DNA of 64,000 nucleotides, from positions 1 to 64,000 of the forward strand of contig NZ_BOPG01000019.1 of NCBI RefSeq assembly GCF_016863635.1, in the 5' to 3' direction. The position numbers and the translations under genes are program-made. Below the pieces are notes generated by a model that made no database searches, had not been told where the DNA came from, and was given only the letters and a program-made list of their open reading frames with translations. The DNA comes from Virgisporangium aurantiacum. Lineage in GTDB: Bacteria; Actinomycetota; Actinomycetes; Mycobacteriales; Micromonosporaceae. Below, piece by piece: positions 49,372-57,064 of the stretch. Position 1 is the first letter of the stretch. Each line of letters begins with the position of its first letter.

Positions 49372-49968
49372 GTGGACGAGAGTACGGCGGCGTTGGCGGG
49401 CGTGATCGGCGCCCGGGTCCGCCAGGAACGGCTGTCGCGGACCTGGACGCTGGACCAGCTGGCGGACGCGGCGGGCGTCAGCCGGCGGATGCTGGTCAAC
49501 GTCGAGCAGGGGGTGACCAACCCCAGCGTCGGGACGTTGCTGCGGCTCAGTGACGCCCTGGGCATCGGCCTGCCGGCGCTGGTCGAGCCGCCGGAGCCGG
49601 CGGCGCTCAGGGTCACCCGCAACGGTGCCGGCGTCGCGCTGTGGACCAGCGACGCCGGCGGTCGCGGCGTGCTGGTGGCCGGGACCGGGCCGCCCGACGT
49701 GGTCGAACTGTGGGACTGGACGCTCGCGCCGGGCGACCGGCACGCCAGCGAACCCCACTCGGCCGGTACCAGGGAGCTGATCCAGGTCCGGGACGGCGCC
49801 GTCACCATGGAGGTGGCCGGCGACCCGGTCGTCCTCGATCCGGGTGACGCGCTCGCGTTCCCCGGCACCGTCGCCCACTCCTACGCCAACACCGGCCCGG
49901 TGCCGGCACGGTTCTCGCTGGCCGTGTTCCAGCCCGATGTGGGATCGAGGGGGAACCGCCGTGGCTGA
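49372..49968 (+). CDS. XRE-family regulator with C-terminal cupin domain
   Basis: A 198-residue protein. The helix-turn-helix is LDQLADAAGVSRRMLVNVEQ followed by GVTNPSVGTLLRLSDALGIG. The cupin barrel has WDWTLAPGDRHASEPHSAGT and LDPGDALAFPGTVAHSYANT. Such two-domain proteins sense a small ligand with the cupin and often control amino-acid or sulphur metabolism; the adjacent PLP enzyme fits that. The GTG at 49372 fits the leaderless promoter; a TTG at 49363 is less likely. Confidence 0.85.
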   Translation: MDESTAALAGVIGARVRQERLSRTWTLDQLADAAGVSRRMLVNVEQGVTNPSVGTLLRLSDALGIGLPALVEPPEPAALRVTRNGAGVALWTSDAGGRGVLVAGTGPPDVVELWDWTLAPGDRHASEPHSAGTRELIQVRDGAVTMEVAGDPVVLDPGDALAFPGTVAHSYANTGPVPARFSLAVFQPDVGSRGNRRG

Positions 49969-50698
49969 CCTTCGCGATGTCCTCGACGACGCCGAGGTCG
50001 CGCCGGACGTGTTCGCCCTGCGTCCGGACTACCGGGCGCTGTTGATCGCCGTGGACGGGCTGATCCCGGGTCCCGGCGACGCCGACAGCGAGGCACTCCT
50101 GCGGCAGGCCGAGTCCGCGGCCGGAAAGCTGCTCGCCGGCACCGCCGTCGACAAACTGCCCCACATCGCCGCCTGGCGGGACGCCTACCGCGCGTTCGGA
50201 GCCAAGCCGCAGCGCACCCGCAACAGCCTGGAGGCGCTGACCCGCCGGACCGCGACCGGCCTGCCCCGCGTCAACCGGCTCACCGACGTCTACAACGCCG
50301 TCTCGGTGCTGCACCAGGTCCCGCTCGGCGGCGAGGACCTGGCCGGCTACCACGGCAGCCCGCGACTCCTGCGCGCCACCGGCAGCGAGCCCTTCAACAC
50401 CGTCGCCGACGGGACGGTGGTGGTCGAGCACCCCGACCCGGGCGAGGTCGTGTGGTGCGACGACGCCGGCGTCACCTGCCGGCGCTGGAACTGGCGCCAG
50501 GGACGCCGTACCCAGCTCACGGCCGACACCACCACGGCGCTGTTCATCCTGGACGCCCTCGCGCCCCTGACGGACCATGCGCTGACCGCAGCCGCCGACG
50601 ATCTGGTGGGCCACCTCCGACGCGCCGCCCCCGACCTCCAGGTCACCACCCGCCTGTTCCGCGACGCAGCCGCCGAACGGGCGGTCCCACGGGCGTAG
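49961..50698 (+). CDS. B3/B4 tRNA-binding domain protein
   Basis: A 245-residue protein that resembles the free-standing B3/B4 domain of the phenylalanyl-tRNA synthetase beta subunit. LPHIAAWRDAYRAFGAKPQR and TRNSLEALTRR match the conserved entry, and LPRVNRLTDVYNAVSVLHQV with PLGGEDLAGYHGSPRLLRAT the barrel. These proteins are proposed to hydrolyse mischarged aminoacyl-tRNA or to bind related ligands. The GTG start overlaps the end of the XRE-cupin gene by 8 nt, so the two are coupled. Confidence 0.82.
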   Translation: MADLRDVLDDAEVAPDVFALRPDYRALLIAVDGLIPGPGDADSEALLRQAESAAGKLLAGTAVDKLPHIAAWRDAYRAFGAKPQRTRNSLEALTRRTATGLPRVNRLTDVYNAVSVLHQVPLGGEDLAGYHGSPRLLRATGSEPFNTVADGTVVVEHPDPGEVVWCDDAGVTCRRWNWRQGRRTQLTADTTTALFILDALAPLTDHALTAAADDLVGHLRRAAPDLQVTTRLFRDAAAERAVPRA

Positions 50699-50752
50699 TC
50701 TTCGCGGAAGGTCACGTGACGAACCCCCGCCCGGGCCGGGGAGGGAGCGGAC

Positions 50753-50938
50753 ATGGGAAAGAGGACGCGGGTCGCCCGCGAACTTCGCTACCACCACCCG
50801 TCGGAACATCCCTGGCCGGACTGGGAACGTCCCGATGACGACGACGGTGACGGCGGTGCCCACGTCCGCGAGCCGCGCACACCGCTCCCCCACGGCCCGG
50901 GGGCGGCGGCGATGCGGGACCTGCCGCGGGTCGTCTGA
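50753..50938 (+). CDS. Small hypothetical protein (61 residues)
   Basis: A 61-codon frame with GGGAGG about 7 nt before the ATG. It is hydrophilic, begins GKRTRVARELRYHHPSEHPW and contains an acidic cluster (DDDDGDGG). No membrane segment, no known motif. It lies 54 nt after the B3/B4 gene. The good ribosome-binding site is the only support, so it may or may not be real. Confidence 0.4.
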   Translation: MGKRTRVARELRYHHPSEHPWPDWERPDDDDGDGGAHVREPRTPLPHGPGAAAMRDLPRVV

Positions 50939-50954
50939 CCGACGTCGCGGGGGC

Positions 50955-51746
50955 TCAACCGCCCGGATTGATCATGCAGTGGGTCTTCATTTCCGCGCCC
51001 TGCGCGGTGGTGATTTCGGTGTTGTCCTGCGAGGGTTCGCAGGACGTGCGGAAGGGCCACACCCCCGACGGGCCGCACATCAGGTTGCCCTCGTCCGACA
51101 CGTGGTCCAGGCTCAGGTAATGACCCAGTTCGTGGGCGATCAGGACGCCGGTGAACTGCGGGGTCCACGATAGTTCCACCACGGTGCCCGACATGTTGAC
51201 CAGCGAATCCTTGCTGCACGGTCCGGGGCTGGGTGATCGGCCCGCCAACGCGCCCATGGTCTGCACCACGAAGAGGTCGACGGCGCCCGGGCGGCCGCTG
51301 AAGTGCACGGTGAGCGAGACCGCTCCGGTGAGGCTGGTGATGTCCGCGAAGCCGGCCGCGTCGGCGACCGGAATCCGGCCCCACTCGATGCGTCGGACCC
51401 CGAGGTCGACCTGCGCGTACAGGTCGCGCACCAGTTGCAGCGCGTACTGCAGCTTCGCCACCTGGTCCACGTCGACCACGCCGGAGAAGTCGGGCTCGTG
51501 CCCGACCAGGAACACGACGAGGTCGACCGACGGTCCGGACACGGTCTCCAGGTGCCGCCGCAGCGACCGGGTGGTCGGCGCGACGGCGGTGCCGGATCCG
51601 GGCAGGACGTCGGACCAGGCCAGCTCTCCGAACAGGCGGGCGTCGTCGTCGCGGTGGATGTAGCCGTACACGTCTGCGTTGACGGACAGGTCACCGGTCT
51701 TGTCCAGGTGGCGTTCGGCGATCTCCCGCAGCGACAGCGTCGTCAT
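50955..51746 (-). CDS. Metzincin-type zinc metalloprotease without signal peptide
   Basis: A 263-residue protein. HELGHYLSLDH at residues 205-215 fits HExxHxxxxxH, with Glu206 as the base and His205, His209 and His215 as zinc ligands, and NLM (Met223) as a candidate Met-turn. Cysteines (177, 224, 236, 257) lie around the active site. No signal peptide or membrane segment is seen, so the way it leaves the cell, if it does, is unclear. It starts seven bases after the stop of the repeat protein; the pair is likely one operon. The protease may process or be delivered with the repeat protein (inference). Confidence 0.8.
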   Translation of the reverse strand: MTTLSLREIAERHLDKTGDLSVNADVYGYIHRDDDARLFGELAWSDVLPGSGTAVAPTTRSLRRHLETVSGPSVDLVVFLVGHEPDFSGVVDVDQVAKLQYALQLVRDLYAQVDLGVRRIEWGRIPVADAAGFADITSLTGAVSLTVHFSGRPGAVDLFVVQTMGALAGRSPSPGPCSKDSLVNMSGTVVELSWTPQFTGVLIAHELGHYLSLDHVSDEGNLMCGPSGVWPFRTSCEPSQDNTEITTAQGAEMKTHCMINPGG

Positions 51747-51753
51747 GACGGTC

Positions 51754-53043
51754 TCAGCCCAGCATCAGCAGCACGGGGATCAGCCCGGTGCCGGTGTCCA
51801 GCGGCGCGAGGGCCTTGCCGATGATCGCGCCGATCGCCTTCACGGGATCGTCGGCCCGCATCGCGTGCCCCTCGGTCGTCGACGTGGTGAGCAGGTCACC
51901 GATTCCGATCGGGCCGTGACCGGCGTCGGCCCGGCAGTACACCCGGCCGGCAATCGCCACGGGTACGCGTTGTCCACCGGGTCTGGACGCCAGGCGCAGC
52001 GCGGGCTGGAAGTCACCGGCACCCGAGGCGACCCCGACGACCCGCCTGTCGAGCGCGGCCGCGGCGGGTGCCACCCGGTCGGGTCCGACGGCCACCACCA
52101 CCGCGCCGGGCGCCACCGGTGCCGCGGTGTCGAAGTCCTCGGCGACGTCGGCGCCCATGAGCTTGATGTCGCCGGCACTCCCGTCGAGAAGGATCCGGTC
52201 CGCACCGGTGTCGTCGCGGACCTGGATGTCACCCGCGTTGCCCTCCCCGCCGACGGTCAGCGTGGCGGAGCCGCCGTTCATGTAGAACACGTCGCGTCCG
52301 CCGAGATCGCGGACGCGGAGGTCGCCTTCCTTGTCCACCGCGCCGACGGTCAACGTCGCGTCGGTCGCGCTGGCCCAGACGGTGGCGTTGTCGTCGACGT
52401 CGCGGAGGAAGAACCGGCCGGCCCGGTCCGCCCCGCCGACCGTCACCGTCGCGTCGTCACCGTTGAGAACGATGGATCCCCCGCCGTGGCCGTGACGCAC
52501 GACGATCTCACCCTCGTTGCCGATGGTGCCGACGTCCAGGGTCGCGCTCTGCCCGTTCAGGTGGAAGGCGGCACGTCCGTTCGTGTCGTTGACGACGACG
52601 TCGCCCCCGCTGCCGTCGGCGCCGACGTACAGCGTCGCGTTGTCGCTGTTCAGGTGGAACACGTCGGTTCCGGCGCCGTCACGGACGACGACGTGGCCGC
52701 CGTTGCCCTCCACGCCGGCGTGGACCGTCGCGTCGGAGCCGCGCAGCAGGATGGTCTCGTCCTCCCCGTCGCCCATGACGTGGACACTCCCGGGACGTCC
52801 CGGCAGCCACCCCACGCCGCCTCCCGGGCCGGGAACGTCCACCTCGAAGGGGACGCCGGGTGCGCCGACGGTCAGCCTGGCGGTCCCGGCGCGGAACTTC
52901 AGGACCTCGGTGCGGCGGCCGTCGGCCTCCCCGTGTATCGACAGATTTCCGGTGCGGTCAAGGCGAGCGGTCTCGTTGCCGGCCGCGTCGTCGAGAATGA
53001 GGTCGTGCCGCTCGATCGTGACGTCTTCGTCGAAGGTGGGCAT
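51754..53043 (-). CDS. Beta-repeat protein with six 31-residue tandem repeats and a phage-fibre-like C-terminus
   Basis: A 429-residue protein without signal peptide. Residues 105-290 are six 31-residue units with the pattern AT-hydrophobic-x-VG...G-hydrophobic-x-V-RD...hydrophobic-x-LNG; this looks like a stack of beta strands. Residues about 320-429 (RRVVGVASGAG, then AIAGRVYCRADAGHGPIGIG and DDPVKAIGAIIGKALAPLDT) resemble domains at the end of tail-fibre-type proteins that help trimerise or cleave the fibre. ATG 53043 has AGGAG upstream. A longer frame begins at 53073. Without phage genes nearby, the role is open; it may be a surface or injection-system structure. Confidence 0.75.
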   Translation of the reverse strand: MPTFDEDVTIERHDLILDDAAGNETARLDRTGNLSIHGEADGRRTEVLKFRAGTARLTVGAPGVPFEVDVPGPGGGVGWLPGRPGSVHVMGDGEDETILLRGSDATVHAGVEGNGGHVVVRDGAGTDVFHLNSDNATLYVGADGSGGDVVVNDTNGRAAFHLNGQSATLDVGTIGNEGEIVVRHGHGGGSIVLNGDDATVTVGGADRAGRFFLRDVDDNATVWASATDATLTVGAVDKEGDLRVRDLGGRDVFYMNGGSATLTVGGEGNAGDIQVRDDTGADRILLDGSAGDIKLMGADVAEDFDTAAPVAPGAVVVAVGPDRVAPAAAALDRRVVGVASGAGDFQPALRLASRPGGQRVPVAIAGRVYCRADAGHGPIGIGDLLTTSTTEGHAMRADDPVKAIGAIIGKALAPLDTGTGLIPVLLMLG

Positions 53044-53139
53044 GGTCGGGGGCTCCTTGCCGTTGCCGGGCACCAGTCACAATGGTCGATGCCGGCCACG
53101 GCGTACCCCCAGTGTCCGCCATGTGACGCTCCGGGAGCA

Positions 53140-54102
53140 TCAGTGGCCTTCATGCCGACACGCGTACCGGTCGGCGAACGCGCTCGCCCGGTCCCGTAGG
53201 GCGTCGCGCAACGACTCCGGCGCGAGCGCCTCCGCGCCCATGCTCAGCTGCCACAGCGCCCACTCCGCGTGCCGCGAGTCCTGGAACGTGACCTCCAGCC
53301 GCAGCCAGCCGTCCGCCTCGGGTTGTTCGGCGCGGACGGCCACAGCGGCGTCGAGCAGGTCCTCGCGGCGGGCCGGGCTCACCCGCACCAGCACCGTGAG
53401 ATGGCCGTCGGACAGGAACCGGTCGCGGCGGTCCCGCCAGATGCGGTCGAGGTCGACGCGGCTCGGGCGCTGCGCGGGTTCGGGGAGTGCCTCGGCGGCC
53501 AGCACCCGCGACAGCCGGTAGGTGCGGTCGGCGCCGGACCTCGTCGCCAGCAGGTAGCCGCGGTCGCGGACCGTCACGAGGCCGATCGGGTCCACCGTGC
53601 GCCACTGCGGCGGCTGGTTCGTGGCCGCGTAGTGGATGCGCAGTTTGTGCCCGGCGAGCACCGCGCGCCGGACCTCGACCATCGTCTCGCGAGGCACCTC
53701 CTCGGTGACCACCTTGCGGGACAGCAGGTCGGTCTCCGGCTCGACGAGGAACCGGCTGGCGGCGTCGCTCGCGGTGGCTCGGTGGCTTTCCGGCAACGCG
53801 TCGACCACCTTGCGCATGGCCGAGGCGAGTGCCGGGCGGAGGCCGAAGAAACCGGCGGTCAGCAGAGCGAGGGCCTCGTCGTGGTTCAGCCCGGTGAGCT
53901 CGGTGCGGAATCCGGGCAGCAGGGCGAAGCCGCCGTGCCGGCCACGGTCGGCGTGGACCGGGACGCCGGCCGCCGACAGCGCCTCGATGTCGCGCAGCAC
54001 CGTGCGGGTGGACACCTCCAGCTCGCGGGCCAGCGTGTCGGCGGTCAGCCGGCCGCGCTGGCGCAGCAGCAGAACCAGCGAGACCAGCCGGTCGGCACGC
54101 AT
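53140..54102 (-). CDS. YafY-type transcriptional regulator with WYL domain
   Basis: A 320-residue protein. The N-terminal winged helix (VSLVLLLRQRGRLTADTLAR and ELEVSTRTVLRDIEALSAAG) binds DNA. The WYL domain spans about residues 140-220, with GHKLRIHYAATNQPPQWRTV, DPIGLVTVRDRGYLLAT and DRTYRLSRV. The C-terminal extension matches WCX. WYL proteins sense nucleic acids or other ligands and often regulate DNA-damage or defence genes. The divergent RidA-like gene is a candidate target. Confidence 0.9.
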   Translation of the reverse strand: MRADRLVSLVLLLRQRGRLTADTLARELEVSTRTVLRDIEALSAAGVPVHADRGRHGGFALLPGFRTELTGLNHDEALALLTAGFFGLRPALASAMRKVVDALPESHRATASDAASRFLVEPETDLLSRKVVTEEVPRETMVEVRRAVLAGHKLRIHYAATNQPPQWRTVDPIGLVTVRDRGYLLATRSGADRTYRLSRVLAAEALPEPAQRPSRVDLDRIWRDRRDRFLSDGHLTVLVRVSPARREDLLDAAVAVRAEQPEADGWLRLEVTFQDSRHAEWALWQLSMGAEALAPESLRDALRDRASAFADRYACRHEGH

Positions 54103-54188
54103 CCGGAAACTCTAACGGAATACATGACAGAGGATGTCGTGATTTGTTGCGAGAGTCCCGAGGGAGATCGAGAACGAACGGAGCTGAT

Positions 54189-54590
54189 GTGGCAGTGGAA
54201 CGAACGGCGGTCAACCCGGTGGCGTGGTCGAAGGAGCTGGGATTCAACCAGGGTGAGCTCGTCTCCGGGCACACCCGCACCCTGTACTGCTCCGGACAGA
54301 CCGCGATGGACGCCGACGGCCGGCCCCAGCACGACGGTGACATGGCCGCACAGCTGGCGCTGAGCCTCGACAACCTGGCGGCGGTGCTCGACGGGGCCGG
54401 CATGTCGCTGGCGAACCTCGTCCGGCTCACCGTCTACACCACCGACGTCGACCAGCTGTTCCCGCACTACGGCGTGCTGGCGGCACGGCTGGGCGCCGCC
54501 GGCGTGGCACCGGCCACCACGATGCTCGGGGTCACCCGGCTGGCGGTACCCGGTCAGCTGATCGAACTTGAGGGAACCGCCGTCGCGTGA
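54189..54590 (+). CDS. RidA-family protein (YjgF/YER057c/UK114)
   Basis: A 133-residue RidA-like protein. VSGHTRTLYCSGQTAMDADG is the beta-strand entry, LALSLDNLAAVLDGAGMSLA a helix, and LVRLTVYTTDVDQLFPHYGV the mid segment. The residue following ATTMLGVTRLAVPG is LIELEGTAVA, where the family usually has (I/V)E(I/M). RidA deaminates reactive enamine/imine intermediates, though the arginine of true RidA is not seen in this copy, which resembles more distant subfamilies. Start GTG 54189. Confidence 0.85.
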   Translation: MAVERTAVNPVAWSKELGFNQGELVSGHTRTLYCSGQTAMDADGRPQHDGDMAAQLALSLDNLAAVLDGAGMSLANLVRLTVYTTDVDQLFPHYGVLAARLGAAGVAPATTMLGVTRLAVPGQLIELEGTAVA

Positions 54591-54617
54591 TGCGCTTACC
54601 GCCAGGGGTGATTTCCG

Positions 54618-55094
54618 ATGAGCGGAATGGTGACGATCGGCGTCTACGGCTTCGACGCCGAATCCTTCCTGCGAAGGCTGGAGCGGGCAAAGGTCAAAAC
54701 CTTGTTGGACGTGCGTCAGCGCCGCGGTGTGCGCGGACCCGAGTACGCGTGGGCGAACTCGCAGCGGCTGCAGGCCGCGCTCGCCGGAGCCGGCATCACC
54801 TACGAGCACCACCCGGAGCTCGCGCCGACCACCGAGCTACGCCGGCTCCAGTACGCCGAGGACGACCGCCGGGGCGTCGGCAAGCGCTCGCGCCTCGAAC
54901 TCGCCGACGGGTACGCCCGCCGCTACACCACCGAGATCCTCGACCACGCCGACCTCGCCGGGATCGTGCCGCGGAGCGGAACAGCGGCGCTGCTCTGTGT
55001 CGAGCGCGACCCCGAGGCCTGCCACCGGTCGCTGATCGCCCGGCGGTTGACCGAGCGGCACGGCGTCACGGTCGAGCACCTGCTTCCGGAGTGA
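54618..55094 (+). CDS. DUF488-family protein
   Basis: A 158-residue protein. TIGVYGFDAESFLRRLERAK and LLDVRQRRGVRGPEYAWANS at the start, with ALLCVERDPEACHRSLIARR near the end, match DUF488, where the cysteine of ACHR is conserved. The function is unknown; family members are often near DNA-repair or stress genes. The ATG is preceded by a weak site. The stop is one base from the convergent S15-type hydrolase stop. Confidence 0.85.
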   Translation: MSGMVTIGVYGFDAESFLRRLERAKVKTLLDVRQRRGVRGPEYAWANSQRLQAALAGAGITYEHHPELAPTTELRRLQYAEDDRRGVGKRSRLELADGYARRYTTEILDHADLAGIVPRSGTAALLCVERDPEACHRSLIARRLTERHGVTVEHLLPE

Positions 55095-55095
55095 C

Positions 55096-56991
55096 CTACG
55101 GGATCACCTCGATGGCCGGCGGGTCGGGTGCCGGCGCGGTCGTCACCGCCGGTGCGCGGTCGGGTGAGTCGAGCCGGACGGGTCCGGCGAACGGGAGCGT
55201 GAGCCGGCTGCCGGCGAGATCCACCTGGACGGTCGCGCCGCTCGACGTGGCCGACGTGTAGTCGCGGTCGCTCTGGCTCACCACGAGCCCGAGCACGTGC
55301 CCGGTCGCGAGCACGAAGTCGTGCGGCTGGAACCGCACGGTCATCGTGTACCAGGTGCCCGGCTCCAGCGGCGTGGGACTGCTCAACGACCCGAAGTGCG
55401 ACGCCTCCAGCCAACCCCGCGTGAGCACCGCGTGGTCGGTGGCGACGACGTCCTCGACCGTGTCGAAGTAGCACGCGTCGTCGGCCGCGGTCGACTCGCC
55501 CCAGCACGACTCCGTGGTCTGCCGGACGATGCCGCCCGACGAGTTGGCGTAGTTCACCCGGTTCGCGGTGCCGTAGTCGACCAGCCGGACGGTGAGGTTG
55601 GTCGTCGGCCGGTCCACGCTGACCCGCAGCGTCACCGACGCCGTGCCCGACACGCGCAGCGACGCCGGCACCGGCGCGGAGAGGAACGTCAGCCGCCCGC
55701 CCACGGGCGTGCCGGGATCGGCGACGAGTTCGCGCTCGCGCAGGGTCGGGTTGTCGGTGAACGACAGCGTTCCGGCGACCGGCCGCAGCCCGAGCGTCCC
55801 CTCGCCCAACCGCAGCGGGACCGGCAGCGACGGCGCGGGCCACGTCGGCTCGTCGACCCACTGCCCCGGCGCGCGTTCGATCGTGGCCTGCGGCTCGCGC
55901 ATGATGCCGTTGTTCACGCCCTTGAGCCAGTACTCGAACCACCGGTCCAGCGTGCGCACCCACTCGGCGCGGCGGACGTCGAACGGGTCGGTGTGCGCCT
56001 GCTGGTACAGCCAGATCTTCCGGGGGACGCGCTGCCGGGCGAGCGCCGTCCACCACGCTCCGAACTGCGTGGTGGTCACGTTGGTGTCGTTGAGGCCGTG
56101 CGCGATCAGCACGCTCGCCCGCACCCGGCCGGCGTCCGGCCGGAAGTCGCGCTCGTCCCAGTAGGCGTTGCGGTTGCCGGTCGCGTCGTCGGTGCCGGCG
56201 GTGATCCCGGCGACCACCGGTGCGCAGGCGGCGGCCGGCCGGCCGGTGATCAGGTTGTGCAGGAACACGTGGTGCCGCCGCGACCGGACGACGCCGCCGA
56301 ACCGGCTGTAGTCGTACCAGCTCGAGATCGCCGAGATCGGCACGATCGTGGCGAGGCCGGGCACGCCGGTGGCGGCCACGCCGTTGGCGATCGAGCCGTC
56401 CCAGGACTTGCCGATCATTCCGACCCGGCCGGTGCTCCACCCCGCCGTCGCACCCGTGCCGTCGGCGTGGAAACCCGCGGCCCGCCCGTTCAGCCAGTCG
56501 ATGGCCGCCTTGACCGCGAGGATCTCCTCGCGACCACCGACGTCGGCACATCCGGTGGACCGGCTGGTGCCGGCCGCGTCGACGGCGGCGAACGCGTACC
56601 CGCGGGGGACGAAGTAGTTGTCGTAGAACAGCGGGAACTTGGTGACGGTGCCGTCGGCGGCGTACTCCTTGCGCTCGTTCTCCAGGCCGCGGCCGCAGCA
56701 CTGGTAGTACGGCGAGGCCACCATCACGACCGGAACCCGGATCCCCCGGGCCGCGGCCTCGCGCGGCCGCACGATGTCGACCGTCACCCGGTCGGGTTGC
56801 CCGTCGGCGTCGTTGTCGAGCGGCGTCTGCACCTGCACGCTCTCCCGTACCGCGTCGGCATAGGAGTACCGCGGCGGCGCGGCGGAACCGGGCTGAGGGA
56901 CAAAAGAAAAACCAGCGGTGACGCCCACCAGAGCGGACACGACGAACCTGATCCTTCGGCCACCCATGTCGACGGGCGCCCCCTCCCGCAC
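55096..56991 (-). CDS. Secreted Xaa-Pro dipeptidyl-peptidase S15/CocE-family hydrolase
   Basis: A 631-residue exported hydrolase. A signal peptide (FVVSALVGVTAGFSFVPQPG, cleavage near AA) precedes the alpha/beta domain. GKSWDGSIANGV holds the nucleophilic serine (G-x-S-x-x-G). HGLNDTNVTT and QQAHTDPFD carry the Asp and His. The C-terminal beta-jelly roll domain (about 410-600) is typical of S15/CocE. The charge pattern and length match secreted actinobacterial X-prolyl dipeptidyl aminopeptidases. The substrate is a proline-containing peptide or an ester. ATG 56991 is used; ATG 56967 is possible. Confidence 0.88.
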   Translation of the reverse strand: MREGAPVDMGGRRIRFVVSALVGVTAGFSFVPQPGSAAPPRYSYADAVRESVQVQTPLDNDADGQPDRVTVDIVRPREAAARGIRVPVVMVASPYYQCCGRGLENERKEYAADGTVTKFPLFYDNYFVPRGYAFAAVDAAGTSRSTGCADVGGREEILAVKAAIDWLNGRAAGFHADGTGATAGWSTGRVGMIGKSWDGSIANGVAATGVPGLATIVPISAISSWYDYSRFGGVVRSRRHHVFLHNLITGRPAAACAPVVAGITAGTDDATGNRNAYWDERDFRPDAGRVRASVLIAHGLNDTNVTTTQFGAWWTALARQRVPRKIWLYQQAHTDPFDVRRAEWVRTLDRWFEYWLKGVNNGIMREPQATIERAPGQWVDEPTWPAPSLPVPLRLGEGTLGLRPVAGTLSFTDNPTLRERELVADPGTPVGGRLTFLSAPVPASLRVSGTASVTLRVSVDRPTTNLTVRLVDYGTANRVNYANSSGGIVRQTTESCWGESTAADDACYFDTVEDVVATDHAVLTRGWLEASHFGSLSSPTPLEPGTWYTMTVRFQPHDFVLATGHVLGLVVSQSDRDYTSATSSGATVQVDLAGSRLTLPFAGPVRLDSPDRAPAVTTAPAPDPPAIEVIP

Positions 56992-57009
56992 AGTGAACGA
57001 CGCCGGTCA

Positions 57010-57037
57010 ATGCTATGACGGTCGATGCGCATGTCAA
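57010..57037 (-). promoter_or_regulatory. Promoter of the S15-type hydrolase
   Basis: Read on the minus strand, TTGACA at 57037-57032 and TAGCAT at 57015-57010 are 16 nt apart. Transcription would begin around 57003, leaving a leader of roughly 12 nt before the start codon at 56991. Confidence 0.6.
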
Positions 57038-57064
57038 GACCGGCGCCGTCCGCGGTGTCGGTGA

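Noticed and set aside
50955..53043. A complete contractile injection system
   Set aside because: No sheath, tube, baseplate or AAA gene is present near the fibre-like and metalloprotease genes. Only the pair is reported.
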